Made by a program: the position numbers and the translations under genes
Assembly (NCBI GenBank): GCA_013368315.1
Contig: JAACJM010000035.1
Span: 186,001-250,000, forward strand
DNA: 64,000 bases
From: Tetrapyrgos nigripes
Taxonomy: Eukaryota; Basidiomycota; Agaricomycetes; Agaricales; Campanellaceae
Direction of reading: 5' to 3'
Notes under the pieces: generated by a model
Told to the model about the DNA's origin: nothing
What the model saw: only the letters and a program-made list of their open reading frames with translations
The model's database searches: none
In this document: positions 11,057-22,885 of the stretch, piece by piece
Layout: the number at the start of each line of letters is the position of its first letter
How positions within the stretch are numbered: position 1 is the first letter of the stretch

Positions 11057-11392
11057 TATGAGAATAAATGAATATAAGGACACTTGTTAAACAACAAGGT
11101 GATGAATACTATTGTGGCTCTAGAGGTATAGACAGTGAACTACTAGGTATTTATACTGTTGGTTTACTGTGGCTACATGAGTCCCTAAATATAACACAGT
11201 GGAGAAAAGCAGATACTATGATGTAATGTCTGAGATCAGTTCAGAGTCAATGATGTAAGAAACAATGTAAGTACAGAGTATAACAGAAAATGGTGGTGCA
11301 TATGTGGATACAAGTGGATCGTGTATACTAATGTAGTGGAGAGAAAGATATGAGCATTTGTTGTAAGTATAGTTCAATATAGAATTCCAACA
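11057..11392 (-). repeat. Copia 5' LTR
   Basis: A 336-bp LTR with the same ends as the 3' LTR (TGTTGGAATTC..TATTCTCATA in element orientation). A roughly 30-bp segment around 11245-11280, containing TGATGTAAGAAACAATG, is absent from the 3' LTR and accounts for the length difference. Confidence 0.88.
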
Positions 11393-11470
11393 GTGCCTTC
11401 TTTGGCAGTGCAGGAGAGTAAAGCAGACATCTCTCATTATATATACATCAGGAAACTGGTCCTTGAATAA
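11393..11470 (+). pseudogene. 3' part of the ORF split by the copia element
   Basis: This piece starts in the right-hand GTGCC duplication and continues the frame of 4845-5212 for 25 codons to TAA 11468-11470. See that entry. Confidence 0.45.
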
Positions 11471-11622
11471 TGAGTCACTAAGCTATTGGAAATATCAGAT
11501 AACCCAGGTATCAGAGGTAATGCTGTGTAAACTACTTCAAGCTGGCAGTAGATCTGTAAGTTTTAGCAATCATTACTGGATATTATCAATGCCTGAGAAA
11601 CATTATCATTGAGTAGGAAACA

Positions 11623-14600
11623 TTAGCTGAGATTAAAGTATGAGTGACTATCTTTAAATACATTCAACAGAAATGAAGGAGCTTCGTCAAGGACTGTCTC
11701 GCTAGTCCACTCAGACGGCACAGATCCTCTCCACCTTGGAAACAGATGAATACTTTGCATGATCCACTCCACAGGAACTATAGCTCCAGTAATGCCACAG
11801 TCATGCGACACTGTTTGGCACTTTACATGATGTAGACCTGAAAAACCCTCCAGTTGATGAGAAAACTTTGTGAACCATTCAACATATGCAAGGTGACTCA
11901 GTAGAGGAACATTTGGTGGGAATAGTTTGTTGTGCACATTGGTAGGTATAGAGAATATCACTCTGACCCTTGCAATCCTTGTATCTACGCATTCATGTCA
12001 GTCTCAAGAAAGCAGCAAGAGTGAGGAAAGCATACCTGTAACAAAGTCCAAATCCTTTCCAGTATCATGCTTAACCTCGATAAGTACAGCGTCAAAATGA
12101 GATGTGCGTGTTACCTGACCATTTGGACCAATGTGACAAGGCTGTGCAGAAATTTTATCAAGAGTTTTGTTACCAAAGAGCTCCTGATTGATGAACTTGA
12201 TCCCATGCCATACAGGAAGACTCCAGAATGGAAGAACAACAAACCAAGCATATTCATCAACCATGTTACTAGGGAGAGTCAGATCACGGAACTGGACAAC
12301 AAACTGTTTCAAAGCTAGAGTGAAATCACTTGCACGATAACCTGAGTAGGTTGTGTCTTCAATTCTCACCAAGGAAACAGCTTTCATTGTTGGACTATGG
12401 GTGAGGGATTGCATGAAAGGACATTTTAAGTCCTGAAAGGTGTGCTGTGAGCCAGGGAAGTCATAGCAAGTGTGGCCAAGTCAAGATGCATCCAGGCCAG
12501 GGTCAATTGTGATGCGACATAATTTGAGTGATGGAGTATCTTTTCCTGCTGTTCTAACCAAACAGTCATTTGCGAATATTCATCCTTATGATTTGAAGCC
12601 CAGTAGGTGTTCTTAGCGAAATCAATATGGAGTCGTTTGGTAGTCTCAGTGTTGTAGTTGTCTGTTGTTCCAAAAAAACTTGATAGCACAGGGGTAATGG
12701 CAAAGGAAATGGAGTTTTGGAAGATTGAAATGTTCCCAAGCTCCTAGCTCCATGAAAACCTCACGGTTTGCATGAAATGTTCCAAGAGCATTATCAAGAG
12801 CCTTTAAAGACTTGGTACTATGGACTGGGGAGCAAGCCATGTACAGAAAATCCAGCAGTGCACAAGTAGAAGCCAGAAGTGACTGTGACTGAGGGATTTT
12901 GAGCCCTGGGATGTCAGTGATGACACCAAGGATGAACGAGCACATTTGCTTGTGCTCTGTTCCACTGACACGTGACAAGGAAGTAATTCCCTTGTGAAAA
13001 ATCTGAATCCATGATTAGCTGGCAACCAGTGGACACCTGCATCAATCTCGTCATCCCCACAAATGTTAGACAGCCATGAGATAAGGTGCTTCATGACACC
13101 TTGATACATTTGATGGAGGATATTGGGGGTAATGGAGGAAAAAAATGTCTGTATAGGGGAGACCTTCCCAGAACAGATGTTGGACTGGCTTGATGTTGGC
13201 TTCAAGGCAAGCATCAACCTAATCATCACTCCCAATAGCTTCTGCAGCTGCCAGTGCAGCTTCAAAGTCTCAATAGGCATTCTGAAGTGGATAGTCTCCC
13301 AATTCTAACTTCTCTGTTTCGCAACTTGGACAATCTCCATAGTAACCAGTAGTGACAAGCATTTGCTCAGGATAGTCCCCAATGAAGCCAGCTAGAATAG
13401 GATGGCAGTGCCACTTCACTCCATGTCCACTCTTCATCACAACACCGTCCAAGCCAGCCTCTTTCAGCAGTGTGAGAAGATGGGAAACATATGCATAGAA
13501 AAGATTGGTTACTGTCTGTCACTGAGCAACTTTGTTGGTGATATGCTCGAGGTGACTAGTTGGTAGATAGGCCAGGAGGATTTGGCCTTGCTGTGAAGGC
13601 TTTCAGCAGATCTCTTTGGGGAGATTACCAATAGTGAGATAGACTGGGTAGGTGGATTTGTTTTGGAATAACATTATTTGGGTGTTGTCACTGGAGATGA
13701 TGACTGGGATAATTGTCGCCCCTGGTTTGTCCACTTCAAGTGCCTTCTATATGAGCAATCACTTCCATTAGAATATGTACTGTTTCAGACAGTGAGGCGA
13801 CTCAGACATACCTGGGTAGCCCACCACCATCTTCCAGTGTAAAAGTCATGATACAGACAAAGAGTCTTGTCCACATCTGCATAATGTCATTCAGGGCTAT
13901 GCTCAGGATTCCTGTAGAGAGCTCAGATACATTCCATGACATCACATTCATATAAGTCAAAAGTTTGCCCAGCAACTATGACTTCTTCACGTGTAAATGA
14001 GAGACAACAGGATGGAAGCTTATTATCAATGATTTTATTGAGCTCAAGGCTGCTATGATAAGATAATGCCAGCACTTCACCCACCTAGACAAAAATAAGT
14101 TAGTGATACACTAAGAAATGTAAGCATAGTTACACACCCCTTCAATGTCCAACAGATCTGAAAAAGCTGTTGAACCAGTACCTTGAAGCTTGGCCCAACG
14201 TGCAACTTCCCAGTCTATTTGAGATGTAAATGGCACCCATATGTTCCTCTCACTACCCAGTATCTTAGACTGATACTGCTTGAAACCTGATTTCAAAGAG
14301 TAGCTTGACTGCAGAATGGAACCTGGTAGAGGAGCCCCAGCTTCTCCTCCAAACTTCACCACATGGATCCCATCATAGTGAGAAGGTAGCCCCTGAGTAG
14401 CTAAACCTTGTCTTAGATCACCAAAGCCAACTCCAGTCTTGTCCGTATCCAAAGCTTCTCCTTCAACTCCATTTGACTGCCTCAGCATTCGTTCCAGCTC
14501 CCAAATTGGCTCAAGACCCACTACACTAGCATCAGCATCATCCTCATCTGGATCCTCCTCAGAGCCTTCATCCAAACCTGGACTAGTTTCAAAACTTGGG

Positions 14601-14700
14601 AATTCTGATTCTCTATAGTCATTGCCAAAGAAGTCGCCCTGGAATTGTGTAGTCGACGTAGTTCTTCTGGGAGGTTTCTGAGAATGATAGGAAGAACACC
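11623..14700 (-). pseudogene. Plavaka-type (CACTA superfamily) transposase, decayed
   Basis: Successive minus-strand frames reproduce the blocks typical of basidiomycete Plavaka transposases, in order. These are an acidic N-terminus and the PFTSQIDWEVARWAKLQG block (14575-14111); HPILAGFIGDYPEQMLVT with a CPSC zinc-ribbon-like pair (13452-13270); LHQMYQGVMKHLISWL and the LPANHGFR block (13280-13000); SRVSGTEHKQM (12978 on); GTTDNYNTE..KRLHIDFAK (12689-12426); and the C-terminal VEWFTKF / VPVEWIMQSIHL blocks ending at 11623. Frame changes and stops interrupt it at 13.9, 13.0, 12.7, 12.4 and 12.0 kb, some of which may be introns. The terminal CACTA repeats were not located. The family call rests on recalled block patterns; no alignment was run. 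Confidence 0.75.
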
Positions 14701-15870
14701 CTTGTCAGCGAGTGTATACAGGGGATGGACTGATAGGGCTATTGAGTGTAGTAGGTAGAAAATCAACAATACACTCTGTAAGACTCCTTAAGTTCAAAGG
14801 GGTCTCGAATGATAAGTATTGATAAATTGAGGATCAACACTCGTAAGGGATGTTCTCGAAAGGTGATTGGGTTTTTAGGGTAAGATGAGTTCAATTCTGA
14901 TGGAGATTCCTCCGTAAATCACTAACTGAGATTCCTCAGTGACTCTCACTGCGATTCCGCAGGTTGGGATTCCCCAAATACAAATCAAACTCTCAAATCC
15001 ACAATAAGGATATAATGAATTCTCTCTATTACCACCGTTGACGGGTCTCTAGTGTCTAATGGGGTGGGTTCTCTGTCTCTCTACATCTACATCCTACAAT
15101 ACTTATATACAGATGAACAATTCAATAATGTACAGGACAAATGATGGTATATAGCTGACGGCCGCAACTGCTAGTCTATGTGGCTTCAACAGGCAGCATG
15201 AATCTTTTTATTTTGCGAATGCTGGCGTTCCGATATTAAAGGCGCGGTGTCGAGCCCGAACTATGGCAAATATTTCTTATTCTCGGATTTCTTGTCTCTT
15301 TCTCTTGAGTTCATATCCCTGGTTTCTTTTCTGTTACTCTTTTTACATTCCTTGGCCGCCACTAGATTGTTTCTTGGGTAAGGTGTCCAATGGTATCCGA
15401 GTATGTCAAAACTCAATATTCAAGGTATATTTTTAGTGCCATTCACTCATGTTTGTGACTAACTAGCCTGGAGCGACAGCCCCGTTCTTTGGCTAGTACT
15501 GACTGAAATGTCTTACGCAGATCGACTTAGTCAGTTCAGATTCAGGTAAGTGGATTTATCAACACGTTTTTACAGGGGTGTACGACTTGCAGTCGTATCA
15601 GGACCGCAAGAAAGAAATTGGCTGTGTTGACGCTTCGCAGCTGCTAATTCTGTATCTTTGGTCTTGACATGATGCTGTGTGGGGTCACTAGACCGGTGCC
15701 ATGTACCACCATAGCCAGCACAGATATAACCAGAGACAGAAGGCATTTTGAGTAGTGTTTGGGATTAACCTTGTTGTGAAAAATAAGCCCTAAGTAAATG
15801 AACGGCCCCAAACAGTAGTAAATATATATATATATCTTTACTGAGTCACACTCTATTCCTTCACTCCTCT
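14701..15870. other. Intergenic, no gene seen
   Basis: Low-coding sequence between the Plavaka relic and the DUF6532 gene. A short near-repeat of TGAGATTCCTCAG/GCGATTCCGCAG lies at about 14900-14970, and a TA run is present at 15825-15837. It may hold the missing Plavaka end and the promoter of the next gene, but I cannot point to either. Confidence 0.4.
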
Positions 15871-18455
15871 ATGCTGTCCACCTGCACAGAAAAGAGGTCC
15901 ACATGCCAGCTCCCACCCAGCAAATCCACATCTGTAGAGTCTCCTCCTGCCCAAGAAGAGGTGCAAACCACTTCAGCAAGGGGAACAAGGTCCAAGAAGA
16001 GAGGCAGAGCGGAGTCTGCTGCAGGTGAGTGTCCTGGCTCAAGTCTTTGACTGCAACTCACAGTACAAATCTTTCCATGTAGACAATAGAAAGCAGGTGA
16101 CTGGACAGAAGTCTGCTCCCCAACCTCCACAGAAGTGGTCAAGGCCAAGGAACCAGCTACCATGTCACAGCATGCTAACAAACCTCCAGTCAAGGACACA
16201 CCTGTAATGAAGGAGGGACTACCAATGAAATCAAAGCTGCACACAAAGGAAATAGTAATCGCAGTATGGCATTCTTATCCCATCATACAGTACTTTTTCT
16301 ATTGTTAAGTACTGTGTTACAGGAGGAAAGGCACCTATTATTCATGGGTCAGACTCGGAAGAAGGTAAATATGCATATCAATTTACCTGTCCAGCATACT
16401 TGACTACTACTTCTCTCAACAGGACCAGAGGAAGAAGATACTCCAATGAGTCAGGGCCAAATGGCTTCCTTGAAGTTACGACAAGAAGACAAATCCAAAA
16501 CTGAGGAAAAAAACAAGGATGATGTAGAGATGTTTGAGGATGAGCATGGTGCTGATCTAGATGCCACACTTTCACTTGAGCAAGAATTAAGACTCACCAC
16601 CATCATAAGTACAAGTTATGTGCATTGCTGACATCCAGAATAGGCTCCTCATTTCATACAGGCCAGCATAGATGGATGTCGAGGAAAAGTGTTTGGTAAG
16701 TCACACACTGTCATTCTTTCTCTATGTGATGTGTCAACTTGCTTCTAGACAACAACAATGAGAGTGATGATGACACCGCTCATGCTAGTCATGCCAAATT
16801 AAAAACTTGGTCATCATCTCCATTTGATGAGGCCACTTTACCTTCCCTGTCTGACAGAGACAGCTTTTCATCAGGTCCCAATGACAACAGTTCAGAGGAG
16901 GAAGAGTCAGAGCAGCCTATGAATCCTAGGGGCAAAAAGGTAAGTAATGCTCTTAATACTCCCTCAACTGAATACTAACATTGTACTACTCCACCTGAAG
17001 TTAACGAAAAAGCACATAGAAAAGCTAGCAGACAAGGTACGCTTGTATTTTTTTTTCTCAGTAACTTTAATAGTTTGATATATTTCCATGCAGCTCCCAG
17101 TGATCTCAAGCAAGGCCCTTCCCACTTCCCACTCTCATGCTGCCATCATCTCTGCTCATTCATCAACAGTTCCACTGGAGCAACAAAGTTCTGAAGCAAC
17201 TGTAACTGAAGTACTCGAGTCTGACTGGGCCCCGGAAACCAACATTGTCCTTGATCCACATACTGCCTCCACATGTTCCTTTACAATCTCGTTGACCTCT
17301 CAAGGGCAGCATATCAAAAAAGTTGTCAACAGAGCTATTCCCCATGCCATCCTTCTACTCATCTCTGACCATGCACAATGTGGTTTGACACCTGCCAGTC
17401 TCAAATCTATTGTCCTTTCAGGTCTCATTTCAGCTGCAGAGTACAAGGGTTATGACGGTGAATTTGATATTGCAGATAGACTCGAGCAGGGTGACAAACA
17501 GAAATATATTGAGCCTCTTACCAAATATGTGAGTGTTTACCATTTTGTCATGGAATCATTACTAATGTCCTTTGGTTTGGAAGGTCACCCAACGAGTAAC
17601 CCTGGACCATAGAAAGCTGAAAGAAGGTCTCTCAGCAACCGTCCTCTCTGCCCTTGGCATTGACCATTCTCCTGACGGAATAGAGAAAGCAGCAGACCTC
17701 ATGCAGCAGGCCAATTACATCTACCCCATCTTTCCTGTGAGTATCACCTGTGTGGTTGTGCAGTTTACTCATTCTCCTTGTACAGGATGGCTCCTACAAC
17801 TATGATCGGCCCTTTGGGCATCCTGTTGTCACCAAGTACCTCAGCACTGTCATGTTCAGCACCGGAAAATTCTCAAAGTGTTGTCAAGGAAACAAGTCAA
17901 TCCTTTTCTCGTCCTCAATACACGACAAACCTCTTGAATTGGAACTTCTGAAGGCTATGTTGGCAATGGCGGGTTGTGTGGTGAGTGTATATTTCCTCTC
18001 TGTAGCACATCACATTTATTATTTCCATAGATACATGCAAGTCAAGAAGCGACACCTTCCCACCCACTGGAATTGAGACTCAGTGGGATATCTTCATTCA
18101 TATTTTGAAGAAACTAGAAGCTTCAGACAAGAACGGGTATCACCAGTATGTCCATGAGCTCTATCTCAAGTCATTGTGCATAGTATACCTTTTACTCTAT
18201 CCTCGTTTACTAACCTCTAGTCTCAGTCATTCAGTGGCCCCAGCAACACACGGTCTCAGTAAAGATGACATTCTCAGGTGTGTGAAACCTGAGCATAAGG
18301 ATTCTGCAACACCAGTATCTGCAATAAACATTGCGAATACTATGGATGCAGATGGGGCTACAGCTGGTCAGGCGACTCATGATCCTGATTGCGCTGTTGA
18401 TGGAGACCATTATCTGGCTGCGCATATAGTGTTGTTGTCATCATTGAAGGAGTGA
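15871..18455 (+). CDS. DUF6532-domain protein, multi-exon
   Basis: A roughly nine-exon model starts at ATG 15871. Donor/acceptor pairs that keep the frame include 16025/16096, one after SDSEE near 16363, one after GKK near 16939, one after ADK near 17036, one after LTKY near 17528 and one after IFP near 17737. The N-terminal part is Lys/Glu/Ser/Asp-rich and probably disordered and nuclear. The C-terminal part (exons from about 17,090) carries the DUF6532 pattern: a helical start with AAEYKGYDGEFDIADRL, then the YNYDRPFGHPVVTKYLSTVMF block and a closing helix. The reading needs a non-canonical splice or a frameshift near 18030 to reach the terminal frame that stops at 18455. DUF6532 function is unknown; it is a basidiomycete family often found near transposons. 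Start and last exon are the weakest points. Confidence 0.65.
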
Positions 18456-18905
18456 AATGAGGTCATGTCTCTTCTCTAATAGTACATATCTTACATAGAC
18501 TGTCTGTCTTTTGGTATCCTACATATAATTCCCTAATGTTATCACTGTTCCATTATTGCATATGTGGCTCAAAAACATGAAAAAAATGGTGATAAAACCT
18601 TGATACTCTATCCCTACCAGTCCACTAACCTAGCGTTAATATCTGGTAATTTCAATGAATGTGAAAGGGGGGACTGCGAAATTTCTCTTAATTTTGGCTA
18701 ATGCTGGTAATCAAAGAAATTCGGTTAATAATGGAAATTTTACAGAAGTTTTCACTAATTTTCAGGACATTATCTGAGGACTGATTTCCTGATGTATATA
18801 TATCTCATGTCACTCCTCTGGGTTCTATAACCTCTTTTATTTATAACGATCTGTACACTAGTCCTCTGGACAATATATATTTATGTGCCTGTGGCATTCT
18901 ATATT
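18456..18905. other. Intergenic, AT-rich
   Basis: No gene or repeat recognised downstream of the DUF6532 stop. Confidence 0.4.
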
Positions 18906-19062
18906 CATTGTGCACTAAGCGTAAGGGAAAAGGAAGATCTGTCACAAATCACTTCAGTGATGGATGGCTACTAGACTTAGGTGCTTCAGTGCATTTTATG
19001 TTTGATTTGAATGACTTTGCTGAATTGAGTTATATAAAACCAATTCGAGTCACAACTGCCAA
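18906..19062 (+). pseudogene. Copia protease relic, left half, split by the giant element
   Basis: The frame reads a basic stretch (RKGKGRS) and then GWLLDLGASVHFMFDLNDF, ending in VTTAN. This is the copia aspartic protease/pre-integrase signature, in which the catalytic triplet DSG appears as DLG. The frame stops abruptly at the left end of the giant palindromic element (CAA duplication 19060-19062) and resumes beyond it at 25409. Confidence 0.7.
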
Positions 19063-19080
19063 CACTGGGTGCAAATACCT

Positions 19081-19650
19081 GTAAATACATTGTCATACTG
19101 TGATATTACTGAAGACTTACTCAGTGCCAATCAGTTTGTAAATCCCCATGTATTATGGAAGTATTATGTTAAAGCCAAAATTTCACAGCAATTCCATAAG
19201 GTTTCTGTAAATCAGGGTGTATTACTGGGGTCTTTCTATGTGAGATTCTGTCACAGTAATACATACTACAATACCATTGAGAAATACAGAAACATTTTGT
19301 TGTGACACAGAGTCACAGTATGTCATAGAGTAATACAGCCTGGATTTATAGAAGACTTACACAAATGAAATACTGTAAATACACTGTCATACTATGACAT
19401 TACTAAAGACTTACTTAGTGCCAATCAATTGTATATCTCTGTGTATTACAGAAAAGCAAAAATTTCACAACAGTTCCATAAGGATTCTGTAAATCAAGTT
19501 GTATTACTAGGATTTTTCAATGTGACATTCTGTCACAGTAAGACATAGCATAATACCATTAAGATATACAGAGATATCTTGATGTGACACATGGTCACAG
19601 TATGTCATATAGTAAGACTGGCCAGTTTTACAGAAGATTTATGAGATTAA
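19081..19650. repeat. About 300-bp direct duplication within the left arm
   Basis: Two diverged units start near 19081 and 19376. Each runs TACA(T/C)TGTCATACT, AAGACTTACT(C/T)AGTGCCAATCA, TTCCATAAGG, TCTGTAAATCA and GTCACAGTATGTCATA in the same order. The mirror image is in the right arm (about 24820-25390), so the duplication predates or was copied with the palindrome. Confidence 0.75.
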
Positions 19651-20084
19651 AAGCTATATTAAATCACAAGAAATTGTCATTGTATTTATGATAGATTTAC
19701 TGAGTGACAAAATGGTAACAGAGATGGATCAATAAAATCAGGTGTATTATGGAAGCTTTATGGAATCCAAAATATTTCCATAGAATGTCATAAGTTCACA
19801 GAAAAGTCTTACACCAAGATGGAATACATATAGTATCCTGGATATGCTGAAAGAGTTAAAGTATGACCCCTGTAAGTCAAGGGGAATTATTTTAAATTTA
19901 TTGAATAGCAGGTATTCCATAAATCTTGGGTAAATCATATAGACTTACATAAGATATATATAGAGATGGGAGTTCATAAAATGATAGTGTAAGAGTGCAA
20001 GTCTTACTGTAGATTTATGGAATCACAAGTCAAATTTTTTGAAGATAGTGAAGGTGTACAAAAGGTATACAAAATGTGGGGAGG

Positions 20085-21925
20085 TGGTGTGATGGTGCTG
20101 TGAGCTTGTGAAGAATATCATTGTGGTGAAGTTGTCCCAAAGGTGTCGTGAAGGGGTCGCAAAGGTGTCATGAAGATGTCATAAAGGTTTCGTGAAGGTG
20201 TGATGAAGGTGTCAGGAAGGTATCGGAAAGGTGTTGTGAAGCCGTCATGAAGGTGTGGTGAAGGGGTGTCATGGTGAAGGGGTCATGAAAATGTTGTGGA
20301 GGTAGTGTGAAGGTGTTGTGAAGGTATCGGGAAGGTGTTGGGAAGGTGTGGTGAAGGTGTGGTAAAGGTGTGGTGAAGGTGTGGTGAAGGTGTTGCAAAG
20401 GTTTTGTGAAGGTTTTGTAAAGGTATCATGAAGGTGTCACAAAGGTGTTGCAAAGGTGTTGCAAAGGTGTCATGAAGGTGTTGTGAAGGTGTCATGAAGG
20501 TGTTGTGAAGGTGTTGTGAAGGTGTCATGAAGGTGTTGCAAAGGTGTTGCAAAGGTGTCATGAAGATGTCGCCGAAGGTGCCGTGAGGGTGTTGCAAAGG
20601 TTTGGTGAAGGTATCATGAAGGTATTGGGAAGGTGTCAAGAAGGTATCATGAAGATGTTGCAAAGGTATCGGGAAGGTGTTGTGAAGGTATCGTGAAGGT
20701 GTCATGAAGGTGTCATGAAGGTAGCGGGAAGGTGTTGTGAAGGTATCAGGAAGGTGTTGTGAAGGTGTTGTGAGGGTGTTGCAAAGGTTTGGAAGGTATC
20801 ATGAAGGTATTGGGAAGGTGTTGCAAAGGTATCGTGAAGATTTGCAAAGGTATCAGGAAGGTGTTGTGAAGGTATTGTGAAGGTGTCATGAAGATGTCAT
20901 GAAGGTGTTGTGAAGGGGTCGTGAAGGTGTCAGGAAGGTATTGGAAAGGTGTTGTGAAGGTAGCGTGAAGGTGTCATGAAGGTATTGGGAGGGTGTCACT
21001 AAGGTGTTGTGAAGGTGTCGTGAGGGTGTTGCAAAGGTTTGGTGAAGGTAGCATGAAGGTATTGGAAAGGTGTTGTAAAGGTATTGTGAAGATGTTGCAA
21101 AGGTATCGGGAAGGTGTTGTGAAGGCATTGTGAAAGTGTCATGAAGATGTCATGAAGGTGTTGTGAAGGTGTCATGAAGGTGTTGTGAAGGTGTCATGAA
21201 GGTGTTGTGAAGGTATTGTGAAGGTGTCACGAAGATGTCTCTGAAGGTATCATGAAGATGTTGTTGTGAAGAGGTCCTGAAGGTATTGTGAAGGTATTGG
21301 GAAGGTGTCATGACGGTATTGAGAAGATGCTGGGAAGGTATCGGGAAGGTATCATGAAGATGTCATGAAGGTGTCATGAAGGTATCAGGAAGGTGTTGTG
21401 AAGGTATGGGAAAGGCGTTGTGAAGGTGTTGGGAAGGTGTCTGAAGGTATTGTGAAGGTGTCATGAAGATGTCATGAAGGTATGGTGAAGGACTGTCATG
21501 AAGATGTCATGAAGGGGTCACAAAGGTGTCACAAAGGTGTCATGAAGGGGTTGCAAAGGTGTCAAAAAGATTGTCATGAAGATGTTGTGAAGGTATGGTG
21601 AAGGAGTGTCATGAAGATGTCATGAAGGGGTCACAAAGGTGTCACAAAGGTGTCGTGAAGGGGTTGCAAAGGTGTCATAAAGATGTCATGAAGGTGTCAT
21701 GAAGATGTCATGAAGGTGTTGCAAAGGTTTTGTGAATGTGTCATGAAGGTATCGGGAAGGTGTTATGGAGATGTCATGAAGGTATCGTGAAGGTGTTGCA
21801 AAGGTGTCGTGAAGGGGTCGTGAAGGTGTTGCAAAGGTTTTGTGAAGGTGTTCTGAAGACGTCCTGAAGGTATGGTGAAGGGGTGTTGTGGTGAAGGTGT
21901 TGCGAAGATGTCGTGAAGGTACCTT
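20085..21925 (-). repeat. 11-bp minisatellite, left array
   Basis: About 1.84 kb of 11-bp units of the form T-NNNN-AAGGT-R, such as TCATGAAGGTG, TTGTGAAGGTG and TTGCAAAGGTG. AAGGT is nearly constant while the four bases before it vary among a limited set. Because 11 is not a multiple of 3, three units make an 11-codon pseudo-repeat, giving His/Thr/Pro-rich open frames that are by-products. The order of variants at 20440-20705 matches, in inverse, that at about 24040-24310. Confidence 0.9.
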
Positions 21926-22885
21926 TTTGCCACTGACATCTTTATGACACCTTCACAATACCTTCACAACACCTTCCCAATACCTTCATGGCACCTTCAC
22001 AAAACCTTCATGACATCTTTATGACACCTTTGCAACCCCTTCACGACACCTTCATGACACCTTCACGATACCTTCATGACACCTTCATGATACCTTCACA
22101 ACACCTTACCTTCATGAGACCTTCACGATACCTTCACAACACCTTCCCGATACCTTCGCAACACCTTCATGACACCTTTGCGACACCTTCACAACATATT
22201 CATGACACCTTCACAATACCTTCAGACACCTCTCCAACACCTGCATGCACCTTCACCCTCCGGGCTGTCTGTACACTGTCTCTTGACCGCACAGTTGAGG
22301 CCAGGGCGCCCACATTCATCAGACTGCTGAGAGACCAAGAGGATGGGGTCAAAGAGGTAGTGGAAGCAGCTGTCATCATGGAGGGTATCGGAGCGGCCAT
22401 CGCAACTGAAGGTGCCTATGAGGAGCATAGCGTCAACAGGGAGCTGGCCAGTGCAAGGACCTGCAGCACTGGAAATGTCAACAGCAGGCACAGGTGGGTT
22501 GACTGGACTGGTGCAGAGGTAGCCAGCGGAGGAGCAGGGATAGGTCCATCAGAAGAGCGCCACGTACCTGCTTGCACATGAGATGTTTACCGAGGCCTAT
22601 GAGAGTCTCACCAATCTGCTGATCAGTGCCTTGGATAGAGATGTGACGCTTGCCAGTACAACTAGACTTCACAGTGAAAGCCTGAGGCTGGGCACCAGAA
22701 ATGTTGTGTCATGAGGATGTCATGAAGGTGTAGTGAAGGTGTCGTGAAGGGGTCACGAAGGTGTCATAAAGATGTCATAAAGGTTTTGTGAAGGTGTCAT
22801 GAAGGTATCGGGAAGTAATTGGGAAGGTATCATGAAGGTATCGTGAAGGTGTCATGAAGATGTCAGTGGCAAAAAGGTACCTTCA
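21917..22885. repeat. Inner inverted repeat enclosing the core
   Basis: GGTACCTTTTTGCCACTGAC at about 21918 has its exact complement GTCAGTGGCAAAAAGGTACC ending near 22883. At these two points the minisatellite changes strand: AAGGT-type left of 21918, ACCTT-type from 21940 to 22235, AAGGT-type again from about 22715 to 22860, then ACCTT-type. The segment between is therefore a palindrome nested in the outer palindrome, or an inverted internal segment. Confidence 0.82.
22238..22710. other. Unique core of the giant element
   Basis: About 470 bp free of the 11-bp repeat, GC-richer than the arms. It is open on the plus strand (within a frame running to 22581) and partly open on the minus strand, but I recognise no protein. 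It could be a captured host fragment or the last trace of an ancestral internal region. It ends near GTTGTGTCATGAGG, where the repeat resumes. Confidence 0.5.

Larger units (their letters stand above)
5213..11392 (-). mobile_element. Ty1/copia LTR retrotransposon, decayed, both LTRs present
   Basis: A 6.18-kb element read right to left. It has two LTRs (11057-11392 at its 5' end, 5213-5517 at its 3' end), a primer-binding site, gag, pol in the copia order protease-integrase-reverse transcriptase-RNase H, and a purine tract (TTTGAGGAGGAG) just before the 3' LTR. It is flanked by the 5-bp duplication GTGCC (5208-5212 and 11393-11397). Pol is broken into several frames, and the LTRs differ by substitutions plus a roughly 30-bp indel near 11245-11280, so the copy is old and cannot move by itself. 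About 700 bp between the pol end and the 3' LTR is non-coding and unusually long. Confidence 0.92.

Noticed and set aside
22222..22672. Minus-strand frames in the giant element core as a gene
   Set aside because: Short overlapping frames on both strands, with no motif and no way to extend through the flanking repeat.
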